DNA of 51,627 bases, from positions 1 to 51,627 of the forward strand of contig JAFWTH010000056.1 in the NCBI GenBank assembly GCA_017518975.1. The letters are read 5' to 3'. The notes beneath the pieces are model-generated. The model saw nothing but the letters and a program-made list of their open reading frames with translations, did not search any database and had not been told where the DNA came from. Position numbers and translations under genes: made by a program. Origin of the DNA: Clostridia bacterium (GTDB lineage: Bacteria > Bacillota > Clostridia > Oscillospirales > CAG-272). Numbering within the stretch: position 1 is the first letter of the stretch; every line of letters starts with the position of its first letter. Shown in pieces: positions 34,042 to 41,637 of the stretch.

Positions 34042-34827
34042 ATCAAAAATTTCGACAAGGTTCTGTCCTTTGTTTACGCGATATGCGGTTCTTTCGCTTT
34101 TATTTGCTTCGCAATTTATCTCGTAAAAATCATCTTTTACCCGGACGGAGCGCTCGGTTACTTTGCCGCGTTCTTCGTCACCCTCGGCACCTCACTTCCG
34201 TTTTTGTTCAGAAAACAGTTGAGGCGGCTGCTCAAAAAAGCGTATCCCGTCTTGAAATGTATCGTTTGCGTCCTTCTTCTCTTCTTTACGGTCTCTTTTT
34301 CCGTGATGACGGCTCGTCTTTTCTCCGAGATCGGCAAAGGCGACGGCGACGTCTATTCGTCCGACACGGTCTTCCTCGTCTTCGGCGCACCGGTCAGAAA
34401 AACGGGAGAGCCGTCAGACGCCCTCGCCGACCGCCTTGACGCGGCGGCTGAAGCGCTGAGATCGGCTCCGGGATCGGTCGCGATCGTATCGGGAGGTCAG
34501 TCGCCGGGCGAACCCGTAACGGAAGCGGAAGCAATGAAGGAATACCTCGTTAAGGCGGGGATAGAAGAAGAAAGGATCACCGTCGAGGACCGCTCGCTCA
34601 ACACGGTCGAGAACGTTAAAAATTCGCTTCCTCTTACGGAGGCGTCGGGCAAGACCGATCTCGTATCGGTATCGACTTACACTCATATCCCCAGGATCCG
34701 TTATCTTCTCGAACGTGAAGGAGTCGCGTCGCGGTTCCTCGCCTCCGGATACACGAATAAACTGTTCGTCTTCCCGGCGATCGTACGCGAATATCTCTCT
34801 TACGTAAAACTGTTCATTGGAGCCTGA
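34042..34827 (+). CDS. YdcF/SanA-like DUF218 membrane protein, apparent ATC start
   Basis: About 261 residues: three hydrophobic helices (about residues 5-30, 34-52 and 66-90) followed by a DUF218/YdcF domain with VFLVFGAPV, AIVSGGQSPGEPVTEAEAM, the ITVEDRSLNTVENV motif and a VSTYTHIPR block. Such proteins are envelope-associated, with suggested roles in polysaccharide or wall metabolism. In this frame no ATG, GTG or TTG occurs before a TTG at 34204, which would delete the first two helices. The ribosome-binding site AGAGGTGA (34028-34035) sits 6 nt before an in-frame ATC at 34042 that starts a hydrophobic N-terminus (IKNFDKVLSF). This means an ATC start or a sequence change from ATG. The amidase gene follows 28 bp downstream. 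Confidence 0.72.
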   Translation: MKNFDKVLSFVYAICGSFAFICFAIYLVKIIFYPDGALGYFAAFFVTLGTSLPFLFRKQLRRLLKKAYPVLKCIVCVLLLFFTVSFSVMTARLFSEIGKGDGDVYSSDTVFLVFGAPVRKTGEPSDALADRLDAAAEALRSAPGSVAIVSGGQSPGEPVTEAEAMKEYLVKAGIEEERITVEDRSLNTVENVKNSLPLTEASGKTDLVSVSTYTHIPRIRYLLEREGVASRFLASGYTNKLFVFPAIVREYLSYVKLFIGA

Positions 34828-34855
34828 CATACCGGCTTCGGGAAAGGAATCGGAA

Positions 34856-35803
34856 ATGAAAAAAGCATTCTTATCTGTTTTGATCGTCACCGCGGCGCTT
34901 TTACTGTTCTCGTGTACCCTTTCGGTGACGGACGATACGGGATCGCGTACGGAGGCGGCGCCCGAAACTTCGGAAACGATTCCCGCAACGCAGACGGAAA
35001 CGGGAACCGAAGCGCGGACCGAAAAAGAGACAGCGACGGAAGAGCCGTCCGACACGGAAACCGAAACGGCGGACAGCGAAGAAGCCACCCTTCCGGGTCC
35101 TCCGGAGATCGATTACGACGTCAACGCGCATCTCGGATCGAACAGAGTGCTGATCGACGCCGGTCACGGATTCGCCGACCCCGGATGCACGTCGGATTTC
35201 CTCAACGGCGTTTACGAGAGTCAGATCACGTACGAAATGGCGTCGCTTCTCGCAAATAAGCTTGCCGAGAAGGGATACGAGCCCGTGATGCTCAGAGGCG
35301 AGGACTCCTTCCCCTCCATCTCGGAGATAAGAGCGGCGGTCGCCGAGCTCGGCATGTTCAGCCGCGATGACGTCCTCAACGAGAACAATATCTTCGACGC
35401 GTATGAAAGAACGCTCTGGGGGAACGTTATACACAGACGCAATCCCGTGGCGCTTATGATATCTCTCCACATCAACGCGCTCCCCTCCGCCGATTACGTC
35501 AGAGGCACGGAACTGTACTATACCGTAGACAACGGCTGCGCCGAACCCTCGGCGAGGCTCACCGCGTTCATAGAAACGAAGCTGAAAACGGCGTTTCCGG
35601 ATACGCGCCTCCGCACCGAGGGATGCGTTTGGAACGATTCGTTTATCGTGACGAAGTGGACGGAGATGCCTTCCGTACTCGTCGAAATGGCGTACGCCAC
35701 GAACGAGGACGACGCGAAGCTCATTTTCGACGATGGATGGCGCGATAAATACGTTACCGCTCTCGCCGAAGCGATCGACTCGTATATAGGAACAAGAGGT
35801 TGA
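34856..35803 (+). CDS. N-acetylmuramoyl-L-alanine amidase lipoprotein (Amidase_3)
   Basis: A 315-residue zinc amidase that cuts the bond between muramic acid and the stem peptide of peptidoglycan. The signal peptide ends with lipobox LLFSC (about residue 19). A Thr/Glu-rich linker of about 60 residues leads to the catalytic domain (about 95-315) with VLIDAGHGFADPG, the Glu in VYESQITYEMA, ISLHINALPS and the catalytic VEMAYATNEDD. The ATG has GGAAAGGAAT upstream and was preferred over an in-frame ATG 39 nt earlier. It sits between the YdcF-like gene and a second lipoprotein gene in one operon, suggesting a shared wall role. Confidence 0.9.
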   Translation: MKKAFLSVLIVTAALLLFSCTLSVTDDTGSRTEAAPETSETIPATQTETGTEARTEKETATEEPSDTETETADSEEATLPGPPEIDYDVNAHLGSNRVLIDAGHGFADPGCTSDFLNGVYESQITYEMASLLANKLAEKGYEPVMLRGEDSFPSISEIRAAVAELGMFSRDDVLNENNIFDAYERTLWGNVIHRRNPVALMISLHINALPSADYVRGTELYYTVDNGCAEPSARLTAFIETKLKTAFPDTRLRTEGCVWNDSFIVTKWTEMPSVLVEMAYATNEDDAKLIFDDGWRDKYVTALAEAIDSYIGTRG

Positions 35804-35807
35804 TGAT

Positions 35808-36464
35808 ATGAAAAAAGCGGTCGCACTCACAGCCCTGCTGCTCTCCGCGCTCGTATCCGTATCCCTTTTCTCATGCGGAAAAAAGTATGAAGACGGTGAG
35901 ATCATCGCAGCCGCAAAGGAACTGATCCCGGCGTCGGAAGAAATAAACCGGATCTATTTCGGCGACGGCATACCGTTCGCCGACGAGGACGACTACGCGG
36001 ATCTGTTCCCCCCGTTCTCTCCCCCCTCGCCGGACGAGGAAAGCGGAGACGACCTGACTTATTACATGGTGAAACCGGATTGCGGCTACTCGTCGATCGA
36101 AGACGTAAAAAAAGCGACGCTTCGCGTCTTCACGGAGGACTATTCGGAAATACTGTTTGAAAACGCCTTTTCCGGCGTGACCGTCGTCGTAGGCGAGGGC
36201 GATCAAGCGGAAAAACAACTCGTTTCGCTCGCAAGATATATTGATTCCGAGGAGGGATATCTTGCGGGAAGGATCGTGTCGGATGAAGAAAAACTCCCTC
36301 TCGGGAGAGAATACGACCTTGATTGTATAACGGTCGTTTCGCAGCGCGGGACGGAAGCGAAAATAAAGGTTCCCTCGACGTCAGCCGCCGGCGAAAAGGA
36401 AGAAATCGAGCTGACCATGAAAATAACGGCGGACGGCTGGCGGCTCGACACGCCGACTTACTGA
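35808..36464 (+). CDS. Hypothetical lipoprotein
   Basis: A 218-residue lipoprotein: signal peptide with lipobox SLFSC (Cys about residue 23), then an acidic soluble domain of about 190 residues. It contains the Pro-rich stretch FPPFSPPSPDEE and beta-like segments such as EYDLDCITVVSQRGTEAKI and ELTMKITADGWRLD. I do not recognise the family. The start lies 4 bp after the amidase stop, so the two are co-translated. It could be a partner or inhibitor of the amidase; this is inferred from position only. Confidence 0.75.
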   Translation: MKKAVALTALLLSALVSVSLFSCGKKYEDGEIIAAAKELIPASEEINRIYFGDGIPFADEDDYADLFPPFSPPSPDEESGDDLTYYMVKPDCGYSSIEDVKKATLRVFTEDYSEILFENAFSGVTVVVGEGDQAEKQLVSLARYIDSEEGYLAGRIVSDEEKLPLGREYDLDCITVVSQRGTEAKIKVPSTSAAGEKEEIELTMKITADGWRLDTPTY

Positions 36465-36467
36465 CCG

Positions 36468-36500
36468 AAAAAGGATCGCACATCCGTGCGATCCTTTTTA
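36468..36500. terminator. Bidirectional terminator between convergent genes
   Basis: The stem GGATCGCAC-atcc-GTGCGATCC (36473-36481 and 36486-36494) has A's before it and T's after it, so it can end transcription of the lipoprotein gene (plus) and of hemW (minus). Confidence 0.9.
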
Positions 36501-36501
36501 T

Positions 36502-37707
36502 TTACGTTATATTGCCCGTCACCGCGCCGAGATCCTCAAATTCGAGGATATCCGACAGGATGTAGTTTGAAACGAACATTCCTGCGGGTGTGAGCGCGTA
36601 AGAACCCTCGCGCTTCTCAATGAATCCGTCCTTTACGTATTTTTCGATCTTTCGCCCGTAGAGAGATTCGAACGAAACGCCGAAGCGCCGCGCAAAATCG
36701 ACCGATCCTATACCGTCGGCCAGACGGAAGCGAAGCATTATGTACTCGCCCATCCGTTCCCTCGCCTCGAGCGTCTCGCTCTCCTTGGTGACGGTCACCG
36801 GAGAGTTTTTGTCTTTCACAGCGGCGATATACCTGTCTACGCTGTCGATGAACGCGAACCTGTTGGAATTGAAATACGAATGCGCGGATACTCCGAATCC
36901 GAGGTATTCCTCACAGTTCCAGTATTTCAGATTGTGAAGACATCTGTAACCGAAACGGGCGAAGTTTGAGATCTCATACTGAAGATATCCGCGCTTTTCA
37001 AGCGCATCGATCGCGGCGCGGTACATCTCGAATTCGACCTCCTCGGACGGCAGGACCGCTCTGAGCTCGTTCCTGTTTTCGTAAAACGGAGTCCCGGGTT
37101 CGATCTTGAGATTGTAAAGGGAGACGTGCTCGGGTTCAAGCATCATCACGAATGAAAGCGATTTCAGAAGAGACGCCATCGTCTGTCCGGGGATCCCGAA
37201 CATCAGATCGACCGAAATATTGTCGAATCCCGCCTGCCGCGCAAGACGGAAGGAATCGACGAACTCCTGCCGCGTGTGACAGCGGGAAAGAGCGGCGAGT
37301 TCGCGGTTGTCCGCGCTTTGGAGTCCCATGCTGATCCTGTTCACGCCGCACCGTCTCATCATTTTGAACAGAGACAGGTCGGCGGTGCCGGGGTTCACCT
37401 CCACGGTGAACTCCGCTTTTTTCGAAACGTCGAAGTTTTTTGAAACGGAGGATAAAAGCCGTCTCAGTTCTCTCTGAGGCAGGGCGGTCGGCGTGCCTCC
37501 GCCGAAATAGACGGAATCGGCGACGTATCCGCGTCCCGCCTCCCTGTAATCAGCCATATGGGAGATCACGGCGTCGACGTATTCGGTCATAACGGTCTCG
37601 CTTTTCGGAACGAACGAGTTGAAATCGCAATAGGCGCACTTCGAGATGCAGAACGGGACATGAACGTATATCCCGAGCCTTTTTTTGTCGTAAAGATCGA
37701 TCTTCAT
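36502..37707 (-). CDS. hemW: HemW-type radical SAM protein
   Basis: A 401-residue radical SAM protein of the HemW group, once annotated as oxygen-independent coproporphyrinogen III oxidase and now regarded as a heme chaperone. The cluster motif is PFCISKCAYCDFNSF (CxxxCxxC, lacking HemN's fourth Cys). Also seen are YFGGGTPTALP, TVEVNPGT, ISMGLQSADNRELAAL and the C-terminal HemN-like domain. The ATG at 37707 is 28 bp after lepA; the frame continues upstream into lepA but is not conserved there. The lepA-hemW order is common in Firmicutes. Confidence 0.93.
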   Translation of the reverse strand: MKIDLYDKKRLGIYVHVPFCISKCAYCDFNSFVPKSETVMTEYVDAVISHMADYREAGRGYVADSVYFGGGTPTALPQRELRRLLSSVSKNFDVSKKAEFTVEVNPGTADLSLFKMMRRCGVNRISMGLQSADNRELAALSRCHTRQEFVDSFRLARQAGFDNISVDLMFGIPGQTMASLLKSLSFVMMLEPEHVSLYNLKIEPGTPFYENRNELRAVLPSEEVEFEMYRAAIDALEKRGYLQYEISNFARFGYRCLHNLKYWNCEEYLGFGVSAHSYFNSNRFAFIDSVDRYIAAVKDKNSPVTVTKESETLEARERMGEYIMLRFRLADGIGSVDFARRFGVSFESLYGRKIEKYVKDGFIEKREGSYALTPAGMFVSNYILSDILEFEDLGAVTGNIT

Positions 37708-37735
37708 CTCTTCCGCTGCCTTTCGTATCTCGCTA

Positions 37736-39550
37736 TCATTCGTCGCCGAGTTTGAGTACCGCCATGAACGCCTCGGGCGATATCTGCACGCTCCCGAGCT
37801 GGCGCATCTTCTTTTTGCCTTCCTTCTGCTTCTCAAGCAGTTTTTTCTTTCTCGTGATATCGCCGCCGTAGCACTTTGCGAGGACGTCCTTCCGGAGCGC
37901 CTTGACCGTCTCGCGGGCGATGACCTTCGATCCGATCGCCGCCTGAATCGGCACCTCGAAAAGCTGACGGGGGATGTTGTCCTTGAGTTTTTCCGCGATC
38001 TTGCGGGCGCGCGGGTACGCCTTCTCCGAGTGGACGATAAACGTCAGCGCGTCGACCTGCTCGCCGTTCAGAAGGAAATCCATCTTGACGAGCGAGGACG
38101 GCTCGTATCCGTCGAGCTCGTAGTCGAGCGACGCGTATCCCTTGCTTCTGCTCTTGAGCGCGTCGAAAAAGTCGTAGATGATCTCGTTGAGCGGAAGGCG
38201 GTAATGAAGCTCCACCCTCTCCGTGTCGAGATATTTCATATCGATGAATACGCCGCGCCTGTCCTGACAGAGATCCATGATCCCGCCGACGTACTCGGCG
38301 GGTGTGATAAGCGACGCTTTGACGACCGGCTCCGCCGCCTCCTCGATCTCGTCCGGCGACGGATAGTTCGTCGGGTTGTCGATGAAAACGGTCTCGCCGT
38401 TCTTTTTCTTTATGCGGTAAATAACGCTCGGCGCGGTCGTTATAAGGTCGAGATTGAATTCTCTCTCGAGCCGTTCCTCGATGATCTCCATATGCAGAAG
38501 ACCGAGAAATCCGCACCTGAACCCGAAGCCCAGCGCGATACTCGTCTCCGGTTCGAACGTGAACGCGGCGTCGTTCAGACGCAGTTTTTCGAGCGCGTCC
38601 TTCGTCTCGTTGTATTTCGATCCGTCGGCGGGATAAATGCCCGCGAAGACCATCGACTGTACGTTCTTGAATCCGGGAAGCGGCTCTGCGGCGGGACGTC
38701 CGGCGTGAGTGACCGTATCGCCGACACGGGTATCCGCGACGTTTTTGATCGACGCGGTGAGATAACCGACCTCACCGGCGTACAGCGCGCCGGTCCTTTT
38801 GAGTCCGAACGGCTCCATTACGCCGACTTCGACAGTCTCGAATTCTGCCCCCGTGCTCATCAGGCGGATGAGATCGCCCTCGCGGAGCGTGCCGTCGACG
38901 ACGCGGATATATACGACGACTCCGAGGTAACTGTTGTAAACGGAGTCGAAAATCAGACATTTCAGCGGGGCGGCCTCGTCGCCTCCCGGAGACGGGATCT
39001 GCTCGATTATCGCCTGCATCACGTCGGCGATGTTCAGCCCCGTTTTGGCGGAAACGGCGGGACAGCCCTCGGCGGGTATCCCGATAACATCTTCTATTTC
39101 GTTTCTCACCCGTCCGAGATCTGCGGACGGAAGATCCATCTTGTTCACGACGGGAACGAGCTCAAGACCCGCGTCCGCGGCCAGGTATGCGTTGGCGAGC
39201 GTCTGCGCCTCGATCCCCTGCGTGGCGTCGACGACGAGAAGAGCGCCCTCGCACGCGTTGAGCGACCTTGAGACCTCGTAGTTGAAGTCGACGTGACCGG
39301 GAGTGTCGATCATATTGAATATATACGTTTCCCCGTCCGGGGCTTTATAGTCGATCCGTACCGCGCGCGCCTTGATCGTGATGCCGCGCTCGCGCTCGAG
39401 ATCCATATCGTCGAGAAGCTGTTCTTCCATATCGCGCTTCGCTACGGTATCCGAAAACTCGAGTATCCTGTCGGCAAGGGTGGACTTGCCGTGATCGATA
39501 TGCGCAATAATCGAAAAATTCCTTATTTTTTTCTTTCTGTCATCGCTCAT
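37736..39550 (-). CDS. lepA: Elongation factor 4 (LepA)
   Basis: A 604-residue translational GTPase that acts on the ribosome, proposed to back-translocate tRNAs or to help initiation and assembly. G-motifs: [26 protein letters not shown]. Family-specific C-terminal blocks include [11 protein letters not shown] and the last domain with [20 protein letters not shown]. The ATG at 39550 follows GGGAGA; an in-frame start 27 nt upstream is less likely. It has its own sigma-A promoter and is followed by hemW. Confidence 0.97.
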   Translation of the reverse strand: MSDDRKKKIRNFSIIAHIDHGKSTLADRILEFSDTVAKRDMEEQLLDDMDLERERGITIKARAVRIDYKAPDGETYIFNMIDTPGHVDFNYEVSRSLNACEGALLVVDATQGIEAQTLANAYLAADAGLELVPVVNKMDLPSADLGRVRNEIEDVIGIPAEGCPAVSAKTGLNIADVMQAIIEQIPSPGGDEAAPLKCLIFDSVYNSYLGVVVYIRVVDGTLREGDLIRLMSTGAEFETVEVGVMEPFGLKRTGALYAGEVGYLTASIKNVADTRVGDTVTHAGRPAAEPLPGFKNVQSMVFAGIYPADGSKYNETKDALEKLRLNDAAFTFEPETSIALGFGFRCGFLGLLHMEIIEERLEREFNLDLITTAPSVIYRIKKKNGETVFIDNPTNYPSPDEIEEAAEPVVKASLITPAEYVGGIMDLCQDRRGVFIDMKYLDTERVELHYRLPLNEIIYDFFDALKSRSKGYASLDYELDGYEPSSLVKMDFLLNGEQVDALTFIVHSEKAYPRARKIAEKLKDNIPRQLFEVPIQAAIGSKVIARETVKALRKDVLAKCYGGDITRKKKLLEKQKEGKKKMRQLGSVQISPEAFMAVLKLGDE

Positions 39551-39588
39551 TGTCTCCCGACGCGTCCTCTCTGACAAATTCTTTATAT

Positions 39589-39617
39589 ATTATATCAATT
39601 CGCTCCGTGATAATCAA
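39589..39617 (-). promoter_or_regulatory. Sigma-A promoter for lepA-hemW
   Basis: Minus-strand TTGATT (plus-strand 39612-39617), 17-nt spacer, TATAAT (39589-39594), about 40 bp before the lepA start. Confidence 0.85.
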
Positions 39618-39686
39618 GATACCGGAACGAATATTCCCCCGCTGTTTCGGGCATAATCGGATCGGAACCACGAAACGGAGGATCGT

Positions 39687-40166
39687 ATGAAACAGAATAA
39701 CGACAAAAAAGGCGACGCCGTCATAATCGCGTGCTCCGCCGTCCTGGCAGCGGTTTTTTTCTGCGCCTTGTTTTTCGCGCAGCCCCCGCAGGTAGGCGCG
39801 ACCGGCTCCGTACCGGGCGCCGGGATCGGGGTGTCGGACGGCGACCGAGATAACGACGGAGTGATCGAGGGTCCCGCGGATTCGTCCGCGGGGAATATAG
39901 GCGACAGCATCAGCCGCGGGCTTGAGGAGATCAAAGACGGAGCGGAATCGCTCGCATCCGATATGATCGGAGACGGAACGGAAAGAACAGACCGCGAAAC
40001 AGTCGGGAAAGGCGAGGAAAACGGCGGCGCCGACGATAAAAGCGCAAACGCGGAAAAGGAACCCGCGAACACCGTATGGGTCGTCGCGGCCGTCATCGCC
40101 GCGGTTGCGGCAGTCACGGCGATAGCCGTAGCCGTACCGAAAAGAAATACGAAAAAAGAGGACTGA
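39687..40166 (+). CDS. Hypothetical protein with terminal membrane helices
   Basis: A 159-residue protein with a hydrophobic helix near each end (about residues 12-32 and 128-150) and a basic C-terminal tail (PKRNTKKED). The roughly 95-residue middle is rich in Gly, Asp, Glu and Ser and looks disordered. Both termini appear cytoplasmic, so the middle would be extracellular. I do not recognise the family. The ribosome-binding site ACGGAGGA lies 4-5 nt before the ATG; a terminator follows the stop by about 14 bp. It is divergent from lepA and its promoter was not clear. Confidence 0.65.
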   Translation: MKQNNDKKGDAVIIACSAVLAAVFFCALFFAQPPQVGATGSVPGAGIGVSDGDRDNDGVIEGPADSSAGNIGDSISRGLEEIKDGAESLASDMIGDGTERTDRETVGKGEENGGADDKSANAEKEPANTVWVVAAVIAAVAAVTAIAVAVPKRNTKKED

Positions 40167-40177
40167 TAAGACACACG

Positions 40178-40209
40178 AAAAAACCGCGGAAGGAGCCGCG
40201 GTTTTTTGT
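40178..40209 (+). terminator. Terminator after the 159-aa protein gene
   Basis: AAAACCGCGG-aaggag-CCGCGGTTTT (40181-40190 and 40197-40206) followed by TTG. Flanking A's on the left also make it usable on the minus strand. Confidence 0.9.
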
Positions 40210-40220
40210 GTTGAAATCGT

Positions 40221-40250
40221 TGACACGCGAGGCGCGGTTTTGGTATAATC
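40221..40250 (+). promoter_or_regulatory. Sigma-A promoter for the GH-like gene
   Basis: TTGACA (40221-40226), 18-nt spacer and TATAAT (40245-40250) with an extended TGG, 50 bp before the start codon. Confidence 0.88.
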
Positions 40251-40300
40251 GAACCGTCGGGAAACGACCGGCAATTATAGTTTTGACAAGGAGATGCAAA

Positions 40301-41584
40301 ATGGCGGTTTTCACCGGAAACGACAATCCTCAGGTCGGCGCGATAAAGTCCGATTTCGTTCCTCCCAAGGACGGCGGAGAGGAAAAATTCCCCATTTCAT
40401 TCTGGAACTACAGGTATCTGGGCGAGGGGATGACGCCCGACGAAGTCTCCGTATGGGCGGATCTCGGTCTTACCGTCTCGATGGCGCCGAAGATCCATGC
40501 GGATCTTGTGGGAAAGGAAGAGCTGCTTCAGTACCTTGACAACGCCGAAAAGGCGGGGATCAAGCTCATCCTCTGGGTAGAGGGTCTTGAATACAACCAC
40601 ATCAGAAGCCACGGCGAGCAGTGGTACCGCGACCTCTTCACCCGCGCCTATCAGACGTTCCGCCATCCCGCTCTTTACGGCTTCTACGCCGGCGACGAAC
40701 CGAGCGGAGTCGAGAACTTCAGGGCGAGCTGGAAGGCGATCGCCATCCAACGCGAGATCGCCCCGGATCTCAATCCTTACCTCAATCTTCACACCTGCAT
40801 GGACGACGTCGCTCCCGAAGAATTCGAGGGCAGAACGTTCCGTCAGTGGCTGAAGGAACTCGCCGCAGCGACAGGCTTCAAAACGTTCAGTTACGGTCAC
40901 TACGATCAGGTCTGGAACGATTTCGGCGTCGAATCTTACTACAGGAACATAAAAGCTCTCCGCGAGGCGTCCGACGCCGCCGGAGTCGACGTGTGGGTCA
41001 CTCTTCTATCGAGCGCGCACTATATGTTCCGCATCCCCACGGAATACGAGTTCGTATGGCAGGTCAACGTATCCGCCGCTCTCGGAGCGCGCGGGATCGT
41101 CTGGTTCCGTCTTTACGACAGACCGCACGGCCCGAACTATCACGGCTCGCCCATCGACGAATACGGCAACAAGGCGCCCACGTATATCCCGTTCCTGCAC
41201 GCTAACCGCCGCTTCCAGGATCATTACGGCAAACTCCTGATGAAACTGAAATTCAGAGAGGCGTTCTTTGCGAAAGAGAATCACGGCGGGTTCGAGACGC
41301 TTCCGTTCGGATATCACCCCGTCGTCAAGACAGTCCGCGCGACGGAAGAAGCGGTGATCTCGTTCTTCAACGATAAAGACGGCGGCGAATACATGGTCAT
41401 GGTCAATGCGTCGATGGATACCCCCGGGGTCTTCCGCCCCGAATTCGACAGAGAGGCGCATTCCCTTAAAGAAGTGATGTTCAACGGCGCGGCGCTCGTA
41501 CCTTACGGGCTCGGCACGTCGGAAGCACACTGGGACGGCGCGTGGCTCTACCCCGGTCAGATGATCATTTATAAAATAGATTGA
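40301..41584 (+). CDS. Cytoplasmic glycoside-hydrolase-like TIM-barrel protein
   Basis: A 427-residue protein without a signal peptide. The first 330 or so residues look like a glycosidase TIM barrel: ISFWNYRYLGEGM, AGIKLILWVEGLEY, GFYAGDEPSGVENF (the DEP stretch often carries the acid/base Glu in such barrels), FSYGHYDQVWNDFG, VDVWVTLLSSAHYMF and GIVWFRLYDR. A C-terminal beta domain (about 345-427) ends with WLYPGQMIIYKID. I cannot name the GH family or the substrate. AAGGAG sits 7-8 nt before the ATG. It is a single-gene unit with a promoter and a terminator, on the edge of a group of glycan-active genes. Confidence 0.75.
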   Translation: MAVFTGNDNPQVGAIKSDFVPPKDGGEEKFPISFWNYRYLGEGMTPDEVSVWADLGLTVSMAPKIHADLVGKEELLQYLDNAEKAGIKLILWVEGLEYNHIRSHGEQWYRDLFTRAYQTFRHPALYGFYAGDEPSGVENFRASWKAIAIQREIAPDLNPYLNLHTCMDDVAPEEFEGRTFRQWLKELAAATGFKTFSYGHYDQVWNDFGVESYYRNIKALREASDAAGVDVWVTLLSSAHYMFRIPTEYEFVWQVNVSAALGARGIVWFRLYDRPHGPNYHGSPIDEYGNKAPTYIPFLHANRRFQDHYGKLLMKLKFREAFFAKENHGGFETLPFGYHPVVKTVRATEEAVISFFNDKDGGEYMVMVNASMDTPGVFRPEFDREAHSLKEVMFNGAALVPYGLGTSEAHWDGAWLYPGQMIIYKID

Positions 41585-41606
41585 CCGTCAAACGCAGATA
41601 AACCGA

Positions 41607-41637
41607 CCGCCGCGGCAGACGCCGCGGCGGGTTTTTT
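41607..41637 (+). terminator. Terminator after the GH-like gene
   Basis: A perfect 10-bp GC stem, CCGCCGCGGC-agac-GCCGCGGCGG (41607-41616 and 41621-41630), then GTTTTTT. The last T's overlap the stop codon of the convergent CotH gene. Confidence 0.92.

Noticed and set aside
34032..34439. Frame starting MMRYQKFRQG with a good ribosome-binding site before the YdcF-like gene
   Set aside because: The start codon overlaps the ribosome-binding site and the product is polar and repeat-like, while the neighbouring frame gives the expected membrane helices and DUF218 domain.
34901..35905. Minus-strand frame of 334 codons opposite the amidase gene
   Set aside because: It overlaps a protein with intact catalytic motifs and a good ribosome-binding site; the antisense product has no recognisable features.
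38030..39271. Long plus-strand reading frame (413 codons) opposite lepA
   Set aside because: It is the exact antisense of a clearly conserved GTPase, has no family-like sequence and arises from the high-GC codon pattern.
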